From: G965279335 sp965279285
GTDB taxonomy: Bacteria; Pseudomonadota; Gammaproteobacteria; DSM-16500
Assembly: GCA_965279285.1 (NCBI GenBank)
Contig: OZ257147.1
Location: forward strand, 186,001 to 250,000
DNA length: 64,000 nucleotides
Direction: 5' to 3'
The first letter of the stretch is position 1; every line of letters starts with the position of its first letter. This document shows positions 44,303 to 55,806 of this stretch, piece by piece. A program made the position numbers and the translations under genes. Under the pieces are notes generated by a model that was given only the letters and a program-made list of their open reading frames with translations, was not told the origin of the DNA and did no database searches.

Positions 44303-47300
44303 TTATCTTGTTGCGTTCAAAGAAACAGGTGTTGTAAATAATCTAATGCCTTTGACAGTAGTATGAAATAAATCATCCTCATTGCTGGGTAAAAAATTCA
44401 AGAATGAATTCTCTGTATTCATATTATTATAAATATTTTGCTCGATCGTTGGTTGAATGACTAATGTATTTAAGTTAAAGCCAGGAGATCCTACGCCAAT
44501 ATAACTATTCACGGTAGGATGTACGAAAATATTTGATCCTATACCAACTATCCCTTCATTACCGATATTAATCGAAGAAATGCCGTTCTTTATATTTAAC
44601 ATGACCATGGTTGTACGATTATATACTTGGTTTTTAGCTATAGTACTTGCTGCATTTATTCCATCAATAGAAACACTACCAAATAAGCTCGCGGGTGAAC
44701 CTTGTGCTTTAGATGCTTGTGCTAAAACTTCATTTGTATTCTTAACTACAAAGAGAGAGCTGTATAATATGACTTGTGTAGTAGCATTAGCCGTCATCGA
44801 TGTGCTTGATTGCCCTGAAGAATCAATAGATATCTGTAAAGAAGGCGATACTGGCAGAACATTTGGCGCAGCTAATGAGAAATAATAACTTGAAAATACA
44901 ATTGATGCTAAATTTCCCGTAGTTGTGTTAGTCACTGGATTATTATGAGGTGGTGTTGGCTGTGTTCCTGTAATATTTGCACTCAATCCAGTCGGTGGTG
45001 TTACTACATAATTAGTAGCGGCAGACCCAGTAAGATAAATATCAGTTGCTGTCACAGGAATAGCATTACCCACATTTGGACTAGAAAAATAACCTGTACC
45101 TGAACCTGTTAAGGTTACATTTCCTACATCATTAAGCACAACTCCATCCACAACTTGATTGTTCACTACACCAGAGAGAACTCCGTTAGTAGTATTTAAT
45201 GTCGCTGCAGTAGTTGCATCATAAGGTTTATTGTTAGCAACAACACCTGTCACAGTAAGTGACGCAGGTGTGATAGTTAAATCATTACCTACATAGTTAA
45301 GAGTATAGTTGTTTGATAATGACGCAACACTTCCTTGAGTAATTGCAAAGGGGCCATTAGCTACTTGTTCTCCGGCTAATGTACCATATTGTGCGCGCGT
45401 TAAATTACCTGTTAAGGTATTACCTACCGTGTCATTAATAGCAATTCCATCTACGATGCCATTCACTAAACCACTGGCACTGTAAGTTAAGCTTGGATCA
45501 TTTGTACCATAGACTTTACTTTGAGAATTTGCTGTAACCGTCAGCGTTGCGGGTGTAATCGTTAAATTAGCACTATTATAAGTAATAGCATAATTACTAC
45601 TCGCTAATGTTCCTTGTAAAATAATATGCGCGCCAACATTTTCATTAGCTTGAGATAAAAGCACACGACTTAATGCACCCGTTAAACTATTATCAGCATT
45701 GTCATTGATAGTAACACCATCAACAACAGCATTAATAAATCCAACAGCATTATAAGTGAACGTAGGATCATTAACACCATACACTTTATTTGCTGCATTA
45801 GCTGTCACAGAAAGAGGCGCGGGGGTAATTGCAAATGTACCTGCTGTTAAACTGCTATTATAATTGCTTGGTGCATTTGTTACTACACTGCCGATGTTAT
45901 ACGCATAATTTCCAACATTTTCACCTACAGCACGACCCAAGTTCCCACTAATAGTATCATTAATCGCAACATCATTAACCAGCATACCAGAGCTATTCCA
46001 ATATTGTGGCGTCACACCATTAATTAATCCATTTGTATTATAACTAAAGTTAGAAGGATCGTTTGTGCCATAAATTTTTGACTGTGATGCATTAGCTGTA
46101 ATGGTTAAAGTTGCTGGTGTAATTGCAAATAAACCAGCAGTTAAGCTACTGTTATAATTGCTTGGTATGTTTGTTGCTACACTGCCTATGTTATAGGCGT
46201 AGCTACCTACATTTTCACCTGATACACGACCTAAATGACCGCTGATGGTATCGTTAATTGTAACATCATTAACAAGCACACCAGAGCTGTTCCAATATTG
46301 TGGTGTAACACCGTTGATTAATCCTACTTTAGTGTAAGTAAATCCAGAAGCCGCATCACTGGTGCCGTAAACTTTTGATTGTGATGTGTCTGCAGTAATT
46401 GTTAATGTTGCGGGTGTAATTCCAAATAAACCTGCAGTTACACTACAGTTATAGTTTGAAGGTGCGCTAACCGCAACACTGCCGATGTTATAAGCATAAT
46501 TCCCAACGTTCTCACCTGATGCACGACCTAAGTGACCGCTGATGGTATCGTTAATTGTAATGTCATTAACAAGCACACCGGAGCTGTTCCAATATTCTGG
46601 CGTAACACCGTTAATTAATCCTGTATTGCTGTAGGTAAATCCAGAAGCGGTATCACTCGTACCATAAACTTTTGATTGTGATGCACCAGCAGTAATCGTC
46701 AAGATAGCGGGTGTAATTGCAAATGAACCCGCAGTTAAGCTACTGTTATAATTACTTGGCGCATTTGTTACTACACTGCCTATGTTATAAGCGTAGTTAC
46801 CAACATTCTCACCTGATGCACGACCTAAGTGACCGCTGATGGTATCGTTAATTGCAACGTCATTAACCAGCACACCGGAGCTGTTCCAATATTGTGGTGT
46901 CACACCGTTAATCAATCCTGTATTACTGTAAGTGAATCCAGATGCCGTATCGCTCGTACCATAAACTTTTGATTGTGATGCACCAGCAGTAATTGTTAAT
47001 GTTGCGGGTGTAATCGCAAATGAACCCGCAGTTAAGCTGCTGTTATAATTACTTGGCGCATTCGTTACTACGCTACCAATGTTATACGCATAATTTCCAA
47101 CGTTCTCACCTGATGCACGACCCAAATAACCACTGATGGTATCGTTAATTGCAACATCATTAACCAGCACACCCGAACTATTCCAGTATTGCGGTGTGAC
47201 ACCATTAATCAATCCTATATTACTGTAGGTAAATCCAGAAGCGGTATCACTCGTACCATAAACTTTTGATTGTGATGCACCAGCAGTAATCGTCAAGGTA

Positions 47301-50300
47301 GCAGGTGTAATTGCAAATGAACCCGTAGTTAAGCTACTGTTATAATTACTTGGCGCATTTGTTACTACACTGCCTATGTTATAAGCGTAGTTACCAACAT
47401 TCTCACCCGATGCACGACCTAAATGACCGCTGATGGTATCGTTAATTGCAACGTCATTAACCAGCACACCGGAGCTGTTCCAATATTGTGGTGTTACACC
47501 ATTGATTAATCCTACATTAGTGTAAGTAAATCCAGAAGCGGTCTCACTGGTACCGTAAACTTTTGATTGTGATGCACCAGCAGTAATTGTTAAAGTCGCG
47601 GGTGTAATTGCAAATAAACCTGCAGTTAAACTACTGTTATAATTTGAAGATGCACTGACTGCAACACTGCCGATGTTATACGCATAATTTCCAACATTCT
47701 CACCTGATGTACGACCTAAATGACCGCTGATGGTATCGTTAATTGCAACGTCATTAACAAGCACACCGGAGCTATTCCAATATTGTGGTGTCACACCATT
47801 AATCAATCCTGTATTACTGTAAGTAAATCCAGAAGCGGTATCACTGGTACCATAAATTTTTGATTGTGATGCACCAGCAGTAATTATTAAGGTTGCGGGT
47901 GTAATCGCAAAAAAACCAGCGGTTAAACTACTGTTATAATTTGAAGGTACGCTAACCGCAACACTGCCAATGTTGTAAGCATAATTCCCAACATTCTCGC
48001 CTGATGTACGACCTAAATGACCGCTGATGGTATCGTTAATTGCAACGTCATTAACCTGCATGCCAGAGCTGTTCCAATATTGTGGTGTCACACCGTTAAT
48101 TAATCCTGTATTACCGTAAGTGAAACCAGAATCCGTATCGCTCGTACCATATACTTTTGATTGTGATGCACCTGCAGTAATTGTCAAGGTAGCAGGCGTA
48201 ATTGCGAAAACACCCGCAGACAAACTTATATTATAATTTTGAGGCACATTAACAACAATACCACCTAAATTATATGCATAGTCTCCAACATTTTCTCCTG
48301 CAGCTCGACCCAAATTTCCACTGAGAGAGTCACCAGCAAACAAACCAGTCTCTGAATAAGTAAACCCTCCATTTGGATCGCTAACACCATAAGTCTTTTG
48401 CTGGCCAGAAGTAGCTGTAATAACTAATGATGCAGGTGTGATTTCACCAATATTCGCATTTGCAGACGTTGTACTCAATCCATAGCCATATACTATTGCA
48501 CCACCATTCGTTGCGCTAGCAATTGAAATACCAGAAACAGAAACATTAATACCTGTTCCTACATTCTGAGTAGCATAAGTGCCTACTGCAGGATTATTTA
48601 ATGTAACAGCATCGTTGTCTACAGCACCTGAAACACTATAATTACCAGAAGATAGCGCTGCTGTTGTTGTTGCATTATAAACTTTTTCAACTGTACCCAC
48701 TAAAGATGGGGTTATTGTTAGCGCTAAAGTATATAAAAATCCATTCCCGGTACCTAAAACAGTAGTAACACCATAACTTGCATTGTACTGTTTAAAATTA
48801 TAAGCAATTCCTCCACGATTATCATTGTTTGGATTTTCAGACCAAACTAAGAAATTCCCACTCCCGGCATTAAGAGCATTTGATCCAACGTTATTAGTAA
48901 ACTTTCCTCCAGCTAATATAATTGTGTTACCAACTCCATTAGCAGAAATTCCATTATTTAAAATAATATCGGCATTACCATTGTTTAATGTTACATTGCC
49001 TGGAGTAGCAATACCAACCACACTTCCGACCGTACCAATAGTTAAATTAGCTGTATTATTTAAATTAAATGTATTACTAGTTGAACCATTATTAATAATA
49101 GCGGCTAAAGTCCCAATACTATTATTTTCTGTTAATGTAATATTACCCGCGTTAGTTGATAACCCCAGTGAGGCTGCGGTAATAGTCGTATTTGTTTTTT
49201 GAGAAATTGAAGGATTTCCAGCACCCGTTACTGCTATTTGTAATGCTCCACTGACATTTGATGTACCTAAGACTAAACTTTTTTGATTATTCACAGTTAC
49301 ATTATTAGTTCCACCTGATATTGAAAATGATATTGGCGCTACTGAAGAAGTTGTGAAATTATTGCTAGCATTTGCGAGACTAATCGCACCACCTGATGTG
49401 GAGATAAAAGTTGTCCCTGCTGTTCCAATATTTGCAATAGCACTATTATAAACTTGATTCCCCGTTGTTTTGATTAAACTACTATTAATAGTTGTTTGAT
49501 TTCCAGTACCAACTGTTAAACTAGCTAACGCACTAGAGTTACCAACCAAACCTCCAAATATTACTGGACCGCTACCATTTGCAATGCTTAAGCCTACCGG
49601 ACCATCTAAACTACTATTAAAACTAATACCGCCTGATGAAGTTAATGTTGTTGTACCACTTCCATTTAATATTACAGCACCATTATAAATTTGCCCTGAT
49701 ACACCCGATGTTGTTATAGCTGTTGTGTTAATACCCACAATAGTTGAAACCGAAGAAGCAATACTAGCTAATGCTTGACTACTTCCACCAACAACACCTG
49801 CTAAATTTATTGTGCCTAAACCTTCTAACGCTAACCCTTTGCTTCCATTAGAAAGATCGTTAATCGCGCCATTTAATGTTAATGTTCCATTCGAACTAAC
49901 TCCTATCGTACTATTACTTCCCAATATAATGACATTCGATAATGAATCAGAATTATTCCCAACTTTATATAATGCACCAACCCCACCAACACCTGATCCA
50001 TTTAAAGTTAACGCTGAAGAATTTGCTAAAGAATTCCCACCTAAATTTAAACTTAAAGTCCCAGCATTTACTAATAGTGAACCACTAGCTCCTAGTCCAT
50101 TAGTGTTAGTTACACTTAATGTTCCCGAATTAATTACAGTTCCACCACTATATGTATTAGAACCAGATAAAGTTAATATACCACTGCCATCTTTTGTTAA
50201 TGTTCCACTTGTTGTACCAATCACTGCGCTGATATTTGTATTGCCTGAACCACCAATAGTTAAAGGTTGCGCTGCACCCGTAATACCACCGGTTGCAATG

Positions 50301-53300
50301 GTTAATGTACCCGCATCAGAATTAATTCGCGCGCCACCTGTACCTAGCGTAATTGCACCACTCCACGTATTATTATTCGCTAAATTACGTAACGCACCAG
50401 TTGATGCAATACCAGTACCATTTAATGTAAGTGCATTACCAAAAGAAAGTCCGCTACCATTAATCTGAATCACACCACTATTAACCGTAATTGCACTCGT
50501 GCCAAATGCAGCACTATTTTGTGCATCAACAATACCATTGCTAATAATAGTGGTGCCGGTATAATTTCCTGCCGCAACTAAAATAAGTGTGCCTGTACTA
50601 CTCATTGTCAATGCGCCAGCACTACCTGTATTTAATCCAGCTGATAAGATAGCATTACCTGCACCTGAAATAGCAAGCGCTTGTCCTGTACCAGTAACAT
50701 TACCTAGTGTTAATAACGTACCAGTATTAAGTGAAAGCGTTGCACCACCGGTTAATGTGGTTGCACCTAATGTTAAACCTGCTGTACCACTTGATACATT
50801 CGCACCTGCGCTCACTGTTAATGTTTGTGCACCAATACTCAATGTTCCTAAGGTATGTGTTACACCTGCACCAGCTGCAACTCGATCAGATAAAATCGTA
50901 CTATTGCCTGAAACAATAATATTATTACCAAAGTTAGTATTACTATTTGCTTGTAAATCTAATGTACCACCCGATAAAGTAATCGTACTCGTATTTAACG
51001 ACAAAGCATTTTGCGCAATAACAACACCATTACTAATTGTTGTCGCTCCAGTATAATTACTCGCTACTGGCAATGTTAATGTTCCAGTACCATTCTTAAT
51101 TAATGTACCTGCAGCGCCTGTATTTAATCCACTTGATAATGTCGTATTACCCGCACCTGAAACAGTTAGCGCTTGTCCTGTGCCTGTTACATTGCCTAAA
51201 GTAAGAAGTACGCCCGTATCTGATAATAACGTTGCACCGCCAGTTAATGTCGTTGCACCCAATATTAAACCAGCAGTACCACTTGAAACACTATCACCCG
51301 CACTCACCGTTAATGTTTGTGCACCAATACTCAATGTTCCTAATGTATGCGTTACACCAGCACCAGCTGCAACTCGATCAGATAAAATCGTGCTATTACC
51401 TGAAACAATAATATTATTACCAAAATTAGTATTACTGTCTGCTTGTAACTCCAAAGTGCCGCCTGCTAAAGTCACCGTGCCTGTACCTAATGCAGTCGTG
51501 CTTGTTTGCGCAATTAACGTTCCAGCATTAATAGTCGTTCCAGCACTGTATGTATTCGCGCCTGATAAAGTCACAGTACCTGATGTAGTCTTTGTTAAAG
51601 TAACTGCACCACCTAATTTTGCGCTAATCAAACCATTTTGTACTGCATAAGAAGTTCCGGTTAACACACCGGTAGAACCAATAATACTGCCATTAGTTAA
51701 AGTAACAGCACCGACTGTGTCACTGAATGTTCCAATATTATATGTTCCACCTGACACAACAACAGCACCACTTGAAAGCGCGTTAGCTATACCTGCCGCT
51801 AAAGTTCCTCCACTTATTGTCGTAGTACCTGTGTAAGCATTTGCCGCAGATAAAGTAAGCGTGCCTGGTCCAACAAAAGTTAATCCGCCTGTGGTGCTTG
51901 CTGCTGCCCCAGCAAGAGTAAGAGTTGTTCCTGATGAAGTAATTGCTATTGTACTTGTTGTTGCATTAGTTAAAGTAAAAGCACGATTAGTCGATGCAGT
52001 TGCACCTGTATATTTTAATGTACCACCACTTAAAACAAGGTTAGCAGCCGCGATAGTCCCCGCGCCTAAATTACTTGCTGACCCTGTATTTAATCCGATA
52101 GTTCCTACACTTAATACACCCGCACTAATTGTTGTAACACCCGAAGTAGAACTAAATGTATTCGCACCTGAAAGTGTAAGAGTACCAGCGCCTGCTTTAG
52201 TAATGCCGGATGTATTCCCACTAATAATAGCGGAAATATCCAAATTATTATCAACCGTACCATTCACTGTAAAAGTTCTTGTTGCACCTAATGCCAAATT
52301 ACCACTGATCAACGCGCTTGCTGTTCCCGTACCATTAACATTATCAATTACATTACCACCCAACGTAAGCGTACCAGCCCCTGTTGTTACTGCTGCACCT
52401 GACGCAGAACCATTATATAAAGTTAAACCTAAAATCGAATTATTAAATCCATTTAAATTAAATATACCATCTGCGTTTACCAATACAGCTAAAGCGGTTG
52501 AAAAAGCATTAGTGATACCTAACTGTAATGTTCCTGAATTAACAATCAATGTTCCTGCTGTTGGGCCTGTACTTCTGTTTACTTGAAAAACACCAGGGCC
52601 ACTGACAATCAGTCCATTTGTACCAGTAATACTTGTTAAACTTCCCGTTGTTAAATTAGAAGCAGCAAAAATATTTGCAGCATTACTACCAAAGGCTAAT
52701 GTTCCAGCGCTTGATGGCTGAATTGTATTAGCTCCTCCTGTTGATAAAACATTTCCACTAGTTATCGTTAAAGTTCGACCACTCCCAAAATTATAAGTAA
52801 TTCCTCCTGATATTAGCAGAGAATTAATAGTGCGATTAATATTGCTTGTTGTAGCTGATGTGTATTTAACATTAGCATTATTAATAGGTGAGGTTGGATT
52901 AAGATTATACTCAGCTGCTAGTAAAGGACGCAATCCATTGACCGTTCCACCTGACGGATTATACGTAAGGAAATCTGTTCCTATACTTGTACTTCCACTT
53001 GCGCCACCTGCACCAATAATTGCTCTAATAATACCAACTGTATTAGTTCCTGAATTACCGCTACCTACCAGTGTTGGTGCTGCAGTAAAAATAATATTGG
53101 AAGCACCTACAGTGGCGCCTGACGTAGAATTAGCAACTGTATTAGCGCCTAAATTAGTTCCGCGAAATAAACCCGTTGCTCCAGCAGTGTTAGTCAATGA
53201 AGCAAATGTTAACAACGTATTTTTATTAGCATTAGCAGACAACGTAATAGTTGAATAACCAGAACTCAACACAAGTGCACCCAATGTTTGCGTTGAGTTT

Positions 53301-55453
53301 GTACTTGCATTATTAAGCCCATTAATAAAAAACTCACCGCCATTCATTGTTAATGTACTTGCTGTATTAATCAGATTACTTGCATTTCCTGCACTAGTAA
53401 CCAACGTAAGCAAACCACCTTCATTAATAGTAACACCTGTTGTTCCTGTTAATGCACCTGATCCACTTAACGTTAATCCACCATTAACCGTGGTAATTCC
53501 TGAATAATTATTACTGGATGTTAACGATAAAGTACCCGTACCATTTTGTGTTAACGTTCCACTACCACCAATAACATTACTCACCGTTGTTGCATTTGAT
53601 AAATTAAATACTAATGCGGCATTATTTGTAACTGATCCTGCGCCTAAAGATCCTGTTGTGCCACCCGCACCAACTTGTAACGTACCGGCACTAATCGTTG
53701 TGGTACCACCGTAAGTATTTGCTCGCGATAAAATAACAGTTCCAGCACCTTGTTGAGTTAAATTACCCGAACCACCAATAGCTGCAGTTTGCGTCACTGT
53801 GCCAGCTGCATTTAAAATTAATCCGGATCCTACAGCACCGGTTGTAATCGTATTATTAATCGCAATATTATTTGCGGCAGTTAGCGTCAAAGTATTTGTG
53901 CTTGCCCATGAAAATGGGTCAACGATAGTAATATTTCCTAAACCTGTACCACTTGCATTTGTCGTCGTTACAACAACATTTGCTGTACCTAATGCTGCAC
54001 TTAATACACTGGTCGTTAATAAAGAATCCTGAATAACACCTGATGATTGAGAAGTGCCGGCACTAATTGTATTAGCAGAAGTATTATTCCCTACCATACC
54101 TGCGGCTGTTGCATTTGCTTGATCAAGAGCAATATAAATATTTGTTGGATCCAACAACCATGTTCCTGTTGAACCATGCATTGCTAACGTATTCACTGTG
54201 GCACCAGAAATATTTAAATAACCACCTGATGTTTCAACAAAACCACCATGACCACTAGCAACACCACCTTGCGCAGTAATACTGCCATGAAATCCTGTAT
54301 TTAAATCTGACCACACAGAAACTTGGCCACCATTTCCACTCATCAATGCATTCGCATTTAATACAGCACCAGAAGCAACATACGTTGTTAATGCATTAGG
54401 GCTTGGGCCTAAACCATGCAAATCACCACCCACTACAATTTTTCCACCGCCATTATATCCACTCACATCAACTAATGTCGGCGATTGTAAATTAATATGT
54501 GCACCTAAAACTTTTACTGTGCCACCGGTTTGATTATATTTTTTTCCTGAAGCAATTAATTTTCCTGATACATTAACCTTACCTTGTGTGCCACCTAATA
54601 AAATAATTTCTCCGTTGTGACTCGTAACGGAATTAGCAACAATAACACCACTCATATTAATTGCGTTATCTAATACTTTTTCTGCTGTTTTTGCAGTTAA
54701 GATAACAGTTCCGCCATTTGCAATAATTTTTCCACTATTATTTACACCTGCCGTCATCAATTGACCATTTTGGTCGACACCTGAACCAGATGACTGAGCA
54801 TCAATAGTAAAATTCACTAAACCATCACCAGCTAAATCAACAGTAAATTTATTACCTGACGCTAATATAACATTACCCAAATTTGCACGTATATTTCCTT
54901 CGTTAGAAACATTTGCGCCTAGCAATGCAACTAAACCATGTTGAGCAGCAATAATAGTTCCTTGATTAATGATCGTGCCATATTGAGTCGATACTTGATC
55001 AAAAATTAATTTGCCTGCTAAAAAATTTTGATCCGTAATGCCAGCTGTTGATGCAATCAATCCGCCAACGTTAACATACGATCCTGGGCCAAAATAAATA
55101 CCTGCTTGGTTAACTAAAATAATTCTGCCATTCGAAGTCAGTTGACCAAAAATTTGTGAAGCACCTTGACACGGATTAATTCGATTCAATGCAATTGAGT
55201 TACTATCAGGTTGTTGAAAATGCGTAGCTTCATTAGCGCCAATATTAAAACTATTCCAATTAATGATAGCTTGATTAGAGGTTTGATTAATTTCTGTAGT
55301 AGTTGCAGTTTGAGTGATAGTGGCATCTCCGGACACAACAACACCGTCAGTTGGATTTGCATAAATTGCACCAACCGAAACGATGACACATATCAGCACC
55401 ATTAACTTTCTCAATCTATAGCCTAATGTGCTGGTAAAACTGACTTTATCCAT
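44303..55453 (-). CDS. Filamentous haemagglutinin-like adhesin (two-partner secretion)
   Basis: About 3716 aa. I choose ATG 55453 because GAGGAGCAAGA precedes it, over an upstream ATG at 55477. After a signal peptide (LMVLICVIVSVGAIYA) comes the TPS domain (TQTATTTEINQTSNQAIINW, NSIALNRINPCQGASQIFGQ, NGRIILVNQAGIYFGPGSYV). The middle has many autotransporter-associated beta-helix repeats (GTLTLSGANTYSGGTTI type). Then come at least ten MBG-type repeats, eight of them about 100 aa and nearly identical (TITAGASQSKVYGTSDTASG), and a YDG-type repeat (NNKPYDATTAATLN). The last 200 residues are not a beta-barrel, so export needs a TpsB porin, which is not in this window. It should be a surface or released adhesin. 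Confidence 0.9.
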   Translation of the reverse strand: MDKVSFTSTLGYRLRKLMVLICVIVSVGAIYANPTDGVVVSGDATITQTATTTEINQTSNQAIINWNSFNIGANEATHFQQPDSNSIALNRINPCQGASQIFGQLTSNGRIILVNQAGIYFGPGSYVNVGGLIASTAGITDQNFLAGKLIFDQVSTQYGTIINQGTIIAAQHGLVALLGANVSNEGNIRANLGNVILASGNKFTVDLAGDGLVNFTIDAQSSGSGVDQNGQLMTAGVNNSGKIIANGGTVILTAKTAEKVLDNAINMSGVIVANSVTSHNGEIILLGGTQGKVNVSGKLIASGKKYNQTGGTVKVLGAHINLQSPTLVDVSGYNGGGKIVVGGDLHGLGPSPNALTTYVASGAVLNANALMSGNGGQVSVWSDLNTGFHGSITAQGGVASGHGGFVETSGGYLNISGATVNTLAMHGSTGTWLLDPTNIYIALDQANATAAGMVGNNTSANTISAGTSQSSGVIQDSLLTTSVLSAALGTANVVVTTTNASGTGLGNITIVDPFSWASTNTLTLTAANNIAINNTITTGAVGSGLILNAAGTVTQTAAIGGSGNLTQQGAGTVILSRANTYGGTTTISAGTLQVGAGGTTGSLGAGSVTNNAALVFNLSNATTVSNVIGGSGTLTQNGTGTLSLTSSNNYSGITTVNGGLTLSGSGALTGTTGVTINEGGLLTLVTSAGNASNLINTASTLTMNGGEFFINGLNNASTNSTQTLGALVLSSGYSTITLSANANKNTLLTFASLTNTAGATGLFRGTNLGANTVANSTSGATVGASNIIFTAAPTLVGSGNSGTNTVGIIRAIIGAGGASGSTSIGTDFLTYNPSGGTVNGLRPLLAAEYNLNPTSPINNANVKYTSATTSNINRTINSLLISGGITYNFGSGRTLTITSGNVLSTGGANTIQPSSAGTLAFGSNAANIFAASNLTTGSLTSITGTNGLIVSGPGVFQVNRSTGPTAGTLIVNSGTLQLGITNAFSTALAVLVNADGIFNLNGFNNSILGLTLYNGSASGAAVTTGAGTLTLGGNVIDNVNGTGTASALISGNLALGATRTFTVNGTVDNNLDISAIISGNTSGITKAGAGTLTLSGANTFSSTSGVTTISAGVLSVGTIGLNTGSASNLGAGTIAAANLVLSGGTLKYTGATASTNRAFTLTNATTSTIAITSSGTTLTLAGAAASTTGGLTFVGPGTLTLSAANAYTGTTTISGGTLAAGIANALSSGAVVVSGGTYNIGTFSDTVGAVTLTNGSIIGSTGVLTGTSYAVQNGLISAKLGGAVTLTKTTSGTVTLSGANTYSAGTTINAGTLIAQTSTTALGTGTVTLAGGTLELQADSNTNFGNNIIVSGNSTILSDRVAAGAGVTHTLGTLSIGAQTLTVSAGDSVSSGTAGLILGATTLTGGATLLSDTGVLLTLGNVTGTGQALTVSGAGNTTLSSGLNTGAAGTLIKNGTGTLTLPVASNYTGATTISNGVVIAQNALSLNTSTITLSGGTLDLQANSNTNFGNNIIVSGNSTILSDRVAAGAGVTHTLGTLSIGAQTLTVSAGANVSSGTAGLTLGATTLTGGATLSLNTGTLLTLGNVTGTGQALAISGAGNAILSAGLNTGSAGALTMSSTGTLILVAAGNYTGTTIISNGIVDAQNSAAFGTSAITVNSGVIQINGSGLSFGNALTLNGTGIASTGALRNLANNNTWSGAITLGTGGARINSDAGTLTIATGGITGAAQPLTIGGSGNTNISAVIGTTSGTLTKDGSGILTLSGSNTYSGGTVINSGTLSVTNTNGLGASGSLLVNAGTLSLNLGGNSLANSSALTLNGSGVGGVGALYKVGNNSDSLSNVIILGSNSTIGVSSNGTLTLNGAINDLSNGSKGLALEGLGTINLAGVVGGSSQALASIASSVSTIVGINTTAITTSGVSGQIYNGAVILNGSGTTTLTSSGGISFNSSLDGPVGLSIANGSGPVIFGGLVGNSSALASLTVGTGNQTTINSSLIKTTGNQVYNSAIANIGTAGTTFISTSGGAISLANASNNFTTSSVAPISFSISGGTNNVTVNNQKSLVLGTSNVSGALQIAVTGAGNPSISQKTNTTITAASLGLSTNAGNITLTENNSIGTLAAIINNGSTSNTFNLNNTANLTIGTVGSVVGIATPGNVTLNNGNADIILNNGISANGVGNTIILAGGKFTNNVGSNALNAGSGNFLVWSENPNNDNRGGIAYNFKQYNASYGVTTVLGTGNGFLYTLALTITPSLVGTVEKVYNATTTAALSSGNYSVSGAVDNDAVTLNNPAVGTYATQNVGTGINVSVSGISIASATNGGAIVYGYGLSTTSANANIGEITPASLVITATSGQQKTYGVSDPNGGFTYSETGLFAGDSLSGNLGRAAGENVGDYAYNLGGIVVNVPQNYNISLSAGVFAITPATLTITAGASQSKVYGTSDTDSGFTYGNTGLINGVTPQYWNSSGMQVNDVAINDTISGHLGRTSGENVGNYAYNIGSVAVSVPSNYNSSLTAGFFAITPATLIITAGASQSKIYGTSDTASGFTYSNTGLINGVTPQYWNSSGVLVNDVAINDTISGHLGRTSGENVGNYAYNIGSVAVSASSNYNSSLTAGLFAITPATLTITAGASQSKVYGTSETASGFTYTNVGLINGVTPQYWNSSGVLVNDVAINDTISGHLGRASGENVGNYAYNIGSVVTNAPSNYNSSLTTGSFAITPATLTITAGASQSKVYGTSDTASGFTYSNIGLINGVTPQYWNSSGVLVNDVAINDTISGYLGRASGENVGNYAYNIGSVVTNAPSNYNSSLTAGSFAITPATLTITAGASQSKVYGTSDTASGFTYSNTGLINGVTPQYWNSSGVLVNDVAINDTISGHLGRASGENVGNYAYNIGSVVTNAPSNYNSSLTAGSFAITPAILTITAGASQSKVYGTSDTASGFTYSNTGLINGVTPEYWNSSGVLVNDITINDTISGHLGRASGENVGNYAYNIGSVAVSAPSNYNCSVTAGLFGITPATLTITADTSQSKVYGTSDAASGFTYTKVGLINGVTPQYWNSSGVLVNDVTINDTISGHLGRVSGENVGSYAYNIGSVATNIPSNYNSSLTAGLFAITPATLTITANASQSKIYGTNDPSNFSYNTNGLINGVTPQYWNSSGMLVNDVAINDTISGNLGRAVGENVGNYAYNIGSVVTNAPSNYNSSLTAGTFAITPAPLSVTANAANKVYGVNDPTFTYNAVGFINAVVDGVTINDNADNSLTGALSRVLLSQANENVGAHIILQGTLASSNYAITYNSANLTITPATLTVTANSQSKVYGTNDPSLTYSASGLVNGIVDGIAINDTVGNTLTGNLTRAQYGTLAGEQVANGPFAITQGSVASLSNNYTLNYVGNDLTITPASLTVTGVVANNKPYDATTAATLNTTNGVLSGVVNNQVVDGVVLNDVGNVTLTGSGTGYFSSPNVGNAIPVTATDIYLTGSAATNYVVTPPTGLSANITGTQPTPPHNNPVTNTTTGNLASIVFSSYYFSLAAPNVLPVSPSLQISIDSSGQSSTSMTANATTQVILYSSLFVVKNTNEVLAQASKAQGSPASLFGSVSIDGINAASTIAKNQVYNRTTMVMLNIKNGISSINIGNEGIVGIGSNIFVHPTVNSYIGVGSPGFNLNTLVIQPTIEQNIYNNMNTENSFLNFLPSNEDDLFHTTVKGIRLFTTPVSLNATR
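45780..48260 (-). repeat. Eight near-identical ~300-bp repeats (MBG units) in the adhesin gene
   Basis: Blocks of about 300 bp recur with very similar DNA. The phrase CCAATATTGTGGTGT (or GGCGT) appears about every 300 bp from 45995 to 48085, once in each unit, coding for GVTPQYWNSSG. Copy boundaries are near the phrase TTACTGGTGCATCACAATC in the coding-strand complement. Such arrays change length by recombination. Confidence 0.8.
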
Positions 55454-55806
55454 TCTTGCTCCTCGCCCCACATCCAATAAGGGGCACTAAGACTATTAAT
55501 GAAGTCTTATCTTATAATTTTAGCTTAAATAACGAATAAATGTTGGAAATCCATGAATTAATTAAGAAAATTATGGTTAGCTGCTGATATAATTTCATCT
55601 TTAAGGCCCATAAAAGGACATTCTGGCTGAAATTAGCACACACCCCTAAAGCTTCGCTGCATAGCACAATAAATGACCAGGACATAGGTCTACTGGGCTC
55701 TAGTGCCATGATAAACCTTCCAGAAATCGGCTTTTTACAATCTTTGCTCTTTTAACCACAAATAGCACAAAAAAAATAATCAATGGGTTACGGTGCATAC
55801 CAGTAA

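Noticed and set aside
48825..53258. Several long plus-strand ORFs (for example 49812-50468, 51861-52586) opposite the adhesin gene
   Set aside because: They are Pro/Val-rich shadows of the Gly/Thr/Asn-rich repeats of the adhesin on the other strand.
55512..55709. A 65-codon minus-strand ORF (MALEPSRPMSWSFIVLCSEA...)
   Set aside because: It lacks a ribosome-binding site and looks like translated dispersed-repeat DNA rather than a gene.
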